From Micromonospora cathayae (GTDB taxonomy: Bacteria; Actinomycetota; Actinomycetes; Mycobacteriales; Micromonosporaceae), in the NCBI RefSeq assembly GCF_028993575.1, contig NZ_CP118615.1, forward strand, positions 1,488,001 through 1,552,000: a stretch of 64,000 bases of DNA, read 5' to 3'. Positions 62,238-64,000 of this stretch are shown piece by piece; the first letter of the stretch is position 1, and each line of letters begins with the position of its first letter. The notes under the pieces are model-generated. The model ran no database searches, had not been told where the DNA came from, and saw nothing but the letters and a program-made list of their open reading frames with translations. The translations under genes were made by a program, and so were the position numbers.

Positions 62238-62651
62238 TCAGTCCGTACCCGGGCCGCCGGAAGCGTCCAGGACGACCCGGACCCCGACCGTGCCCCGCTC
62301 ACCCCGACGCAACCGGCTGCCGAGCAGGGTCAGCCGGCCCATCAGCCGGTACTTCTGCTTGAGCAGCCCCCGGATCCGCTGACTCCCGGCCGGGTCGCAG
62401 ATCGTCGCGTACCCGGGCACCGCCGGGCCGTGCGGCCGGCCCCGCACGTCACACGGGGCCACCGTCACCGTGCCGTCCCGCCGGATCCGCTTGACCTTGC
62501 CGGAGTCGGCGACGGTCCACACCGCCAGGGCGTCACCGTCGCGGACCGCCCAGACCGGGGTCGGCACCGCCCGGCCGTCCCGACGGAACGTGGTGAGCAG
62601 GACGTACTTCTCCGCAGCCAGGCGGTCCAGATCAGTCACGTCCGCCACCAT
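62238..62651 (-). CDS. PPOX-class F420-dependent oxidoreductase
   Basis: About 137 aa from ATG 62651; GTG 62639 is also possible and neither has a clear ribosome site. Split-barrel flavin-type fold: KYVLLTTFRRDGRAVPTPVWAVRDGDALAVWT, SGKVKRIRRDGTVTVAPCDVRG and GLLKQKYRLMGRL. This is the pattern of the F420-dependent PPOX group of actinobacteria (Rv2061-type). Substrate not predictable. Divergent from the methyltransferase. Confidence 0.85.
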   Translation of the reverse strand: MVADVTDLDRLAAEKYVLLTTFRRDGRAVPTPVWAVRDGDALAVWTVADSGKVKRIRRDGTVTVAPCDVRGRPHGPAVPGYATICDPAGSQRIRGLLKQKYRLMGRLTLLGSRLRRGERGTVGVRVVLDASGGPGTD

Positions 62652-62681
62652 ACGGCGGTGCGGCCCCGAGGGTGCGCCGGA

Positions 62682-62687
62682 TAGCGT
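62682..62687 (+). promoter_or_regulatory. candidate -10 box (leaderless methyltransferase)
   Basis: TAGCGT lies 7 bp before ATG 62695, which has no Shine-Dalgarno. Confidence 0.35.
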
Positions 62688-62694
62688 GACGTCC

Positions 62695-63474
62695 ATGACG
62701 GACGAACCGCTGCTGGGTGACGTCTTCGGCGAGGTGGTCCGGGACGCGCTCGCGGTGCAGATCGGGACCGGCCGCCGACCGCTGGCCGGCGGCCGGCTGC
62801 CCCGACCCGTCATCGAGATCATCGAACGGGACGACGGGTTGATCAACGGCGCGCCGGCCGCGCACTACCTCGCCGGGCCCGAGGACTGGCAGCCGTACGA
62901 CCACCGGGCGGTGGCCCGGGTCCGGGGCGCGACCCTCGACATCGGGGTCGGGGCCGGCCGGATCGCGCTGCTGCTCCAGGAACGGGGCGTACCGGTGACC
63001 GGGCTGGACACCTCACCCGGGGCGCTGGCGGTGAGCCGCCGTCGGGGCGTACGGGACCTGGTGCACGGGACGGTCGACGCGCACGTCCCGGACGGCCGGC
63101 GGTACGACACCTTCCTGCTGCTGGGCAACAACCTCGGGCTGCTGGAGGGGCGGGACCGGGCACCGGCCCTACTCGCCGCGCTGGCGGCGCTGGCCCGCCC
63201 CGGTGCCCAGGTCATCGCGCAGGGCACCGACCCGTACGGCACCAGCGACCCGGTGCACACCGGCTACCACCAGCGGAACCGGCAGCGGGGGCGGCTGGGC
63301 GGGCAGCTCCGGCTGCGGCTGCGGTACCGCGAACTCCGTACCCCCTGGTTCGACTACCTGGTCTGCTCCCCCGGGGAACTCGCCACCCTGGTCGACGGCA
63401 CCCGGTGGACGCTCGACGACGTCGACGACCGGGACGCCCCGTACTACCTGGCCACCCTCCGGCTCACCGGCTGA
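62695..63474 (+). CDS. class I SAM-dependent methyltransferase
   Basis: 259 aa from ATG 62695. Motif I LDIGVGAGRIALLLQERG (residues about 82-99), motif II-like VTGLDTSPGALAVSRR, and LLLGNNLGLLEG are clear. An N-terminal ~70-residue region precedes it (RPVIEIIERDDGLINGAPAAHYL), found in other actinobacterial small-molecule methyltransferases. The RNRQRGRLGGQLRLRLRYR stretch is unusually Arg-rich. Substrate unknown. Confidence 0.85.
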   Translation: MTDEPLLGDVFGEVVRDALAVQIGTGRRPLAGGRLPRPVIEIIERDDGLINGAPAAHYLAGPEDWQPYDHRAVARVRGATLDIGVGAGRIALLLQERGVPVTGLDTSPGALAVSRRRGVRDLVHGTVDAHVPDGRRYDTFLLLGNNLGLLEGRDRAPALLAALAALARPGAQVIAQGTDPYGTSDPVHTGYHQRNRQRGRLGGQLRLRLRYRELRTPWFDYLVCSPGELATLVDGTRWTLDDVDDRDAPYYLATLRLTG

Positions 63475-63499
63475 CGCCCCGCCCCGGTCGCCCCCGGCC

Positions 63500-63778
63500 T
63501 CACACCTGGACGGTCGGCGGGAGCTGGCGGGGCGGGAGGCCACCGTCGCCGTCGACCACCTCGTCCGGGGTGCCGTCCTCGTCGATGTCGACCATGGTGA
63601 TGTCCACCTTGCCGTCGCCGTCGGTGTCGAACTGGAACAGGTCGGCCTTGCCGTCACCGTCGGTGTCGACCACCCAGACGTCGGTCTTCCCGTCGTTGTT
63701 GGTGTCCGCGCGGAGCAGTTCCACCCGCTCGTCGCCGCGGGTCTCCACGGTCTCCTGGGTGCCGGTAACCTCGTTCAT
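63500..63778 (-). CDS. small Asp-rich repeat protein with EF-hand-like loops
   Basis: 92 aa from ATG 63778 with aagga upstream. Three to four repeats of about 14 residues: DTNNDGKTDVWVV, DTDGDGKADLFQF, DTDGDGKVDITMV and DIDEDGTPDEVV. The DxDGDGxxD loops resemble Ca2+-binding dockerin/EF-hand-type loops and FG-GAP-like strands. No signal peptide is seen, so it seems to be cytoplasmic. The ending is Pro-rich. Function unknown; Ca2+ buffering is a guess. Confidence 0.75.
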   Translation of the reverse strand: MNEVTGTQETVETRGDERVELLRADTNNDGKTDVWVVDTDGDGKADLFQFDTDGDGKVDITMVDIDEDGTPDEVVDGDGGLPPRQLPPTVQV

Positions 63779-63858
63779 CGATCGTCCTTCCCTCGGTTGG
63801 GGTGCGCAGTACCCTGATCGTCCGGCCCCCACGCCTGCCCGTACGGGCCAAGCTGCCA

Positions 63859-63864
63859 TAGGGT
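63859..63864 (+). promoter_or_regulatory. candidate -10 box (leaderless dehydrogenase gene)
   Basis: TAGGGT lies 6 bp before ATG 63871, which has no Shine-Dalgarno. Confidence 0.35.
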
Positions 63865-63870
63865 CGCCAC

Positions 63871-64000
63871 ATGAACGATCGTTTTGTCGTCGTCGGGGCC
63901 GGCACCATGGGGCTCGGCATCGCGTACGTGGCGGCTGGCGCGGGCCACGCCGTCGAACTGGTCGAGGTGGATCCGGGCCGGGCCGCCGACGCCTCGGCGA
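63871..64000 (+). CDS. 3-hydroxyacyl-CoA dehydrogenase, N-terminal part (runs off the window)
   Basis: Starts at ATG 63871. The visible 43 residues, MNDRFVVVGAGTMGLGIAYV then AAGAGHAVELVEVDPGRAA, are the NAD-binding GxGTMGxGIA motif and the acidic loop of the HAD/PaaH family. Truncated by the window edge, so domain content beyond is unknown. Confidence 0.8.
   Translation, partial: MNDRFVVVGAGTMGLGIAYVAAGAGHAVELVEVDPGRAADASA

Overview
The window is a stretch of high-GC actinobacterial chromosome. Codon use, frequent GTG and occasional TTG starts, the vdh-bldC neighbourhood and the many secreted or Pro/Gln/Tyr/Gly-tailed proteins fit the Micromonosporaceae (Micromonospora-like). That placement is inferred from gene content, not computed. 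No rRNA, tRNA, CRISPR array, transposase or integrase was seen. Both edges cut a gene (1-369 and 63871-64000).

Layout. 1-10.4 kb: polyamine aminopropyltransferase-like membrane enzyme, two tandem paralogous membrane proteins separated by a perfect 18-bp hairpin, an SDR, pyrE, an ArsR regulator, a DedA protein with a long repeat tail, an ECF sigma factor coupled to an LCP-domain protein, and a small holin-like membrane protein. 10.5-21.5 kb: class II aldolase (fba), LOG-family protein, DUF3151, a huge EspI-like MinD ATPase full of tandem repeats, a degenerate diacylglycerol-kinase-like protein, purA, a DUF559-like nuclease bracketed by inverted repeats, and purD. 21.5-27.3 kb: secreted DMFase-beta-like protein and a fatty-acid/acyl-CoA cluster (AMP ligase, acyl-CoA dehydrogenase, SCP2 protein) divergent from a TetR regulator. 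27.4-32.7 kb: HEAT-repeat protein and a tightly coupled four-gene operon encoding an NrtR-like NUDIX regulator, a J-domain pseudokinase, a vWA protein and a divergent PurA paralog. 33-42.8 kb: secreted LPMO, an HtdX/FabG4/FadA2-like trio, DUF6289 protein, a TNT-type NAD+ glycohydrolase with a probable immunity protein, a BrnT/BrnA-like toxin-antitoxin pair, a decayed GNAT gene, and an XRE / ImmA-like protease / MAB_1171c-type membrane protein module. 43-57 kb: the purine genes purB, purS-purQ-purL, purF and purM with ordinary neighbours. 56.6-58.1 kb: a radical-SAM RiPP operon resembling AmcB/AmcA. 58-64 kb: DUF3073, vdh, bldC (synteny shared with Streptomyces), a secreted GH12 cellulase, an F420-type PPOX oxidoreductase, a methyltransferase, an Asp-rich repeat protein and the start of a 3-hydroxyacyl-CoA dehydrogenase.

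How it works together. Nearly the whole de novo purine route from PRPP to IMP amidation and AMP branch is spread over the window (purF, purD, purSQL, purM, purB, purA). The most unusual content is (i) the NUDIX-pseudokinase-vWA-PurA-like operon, which looks like a regulated nucleotide-modifying or nucleotide-sensing system without a described function known to me, (ii) the cyclophane RiPP pair, and (iii) a cluster of conflict-type modules (TNT pair, BrnTA, XRE-ImmA-membrane trio, DUF559 nuclease) among housekeeping genes. CebR-like, TetR-type and other palindromes mark plausible control points. Coordinates for starts are reasoned from Shine-Dalgarno spacing and family alignment from memory; none was checked by database search.
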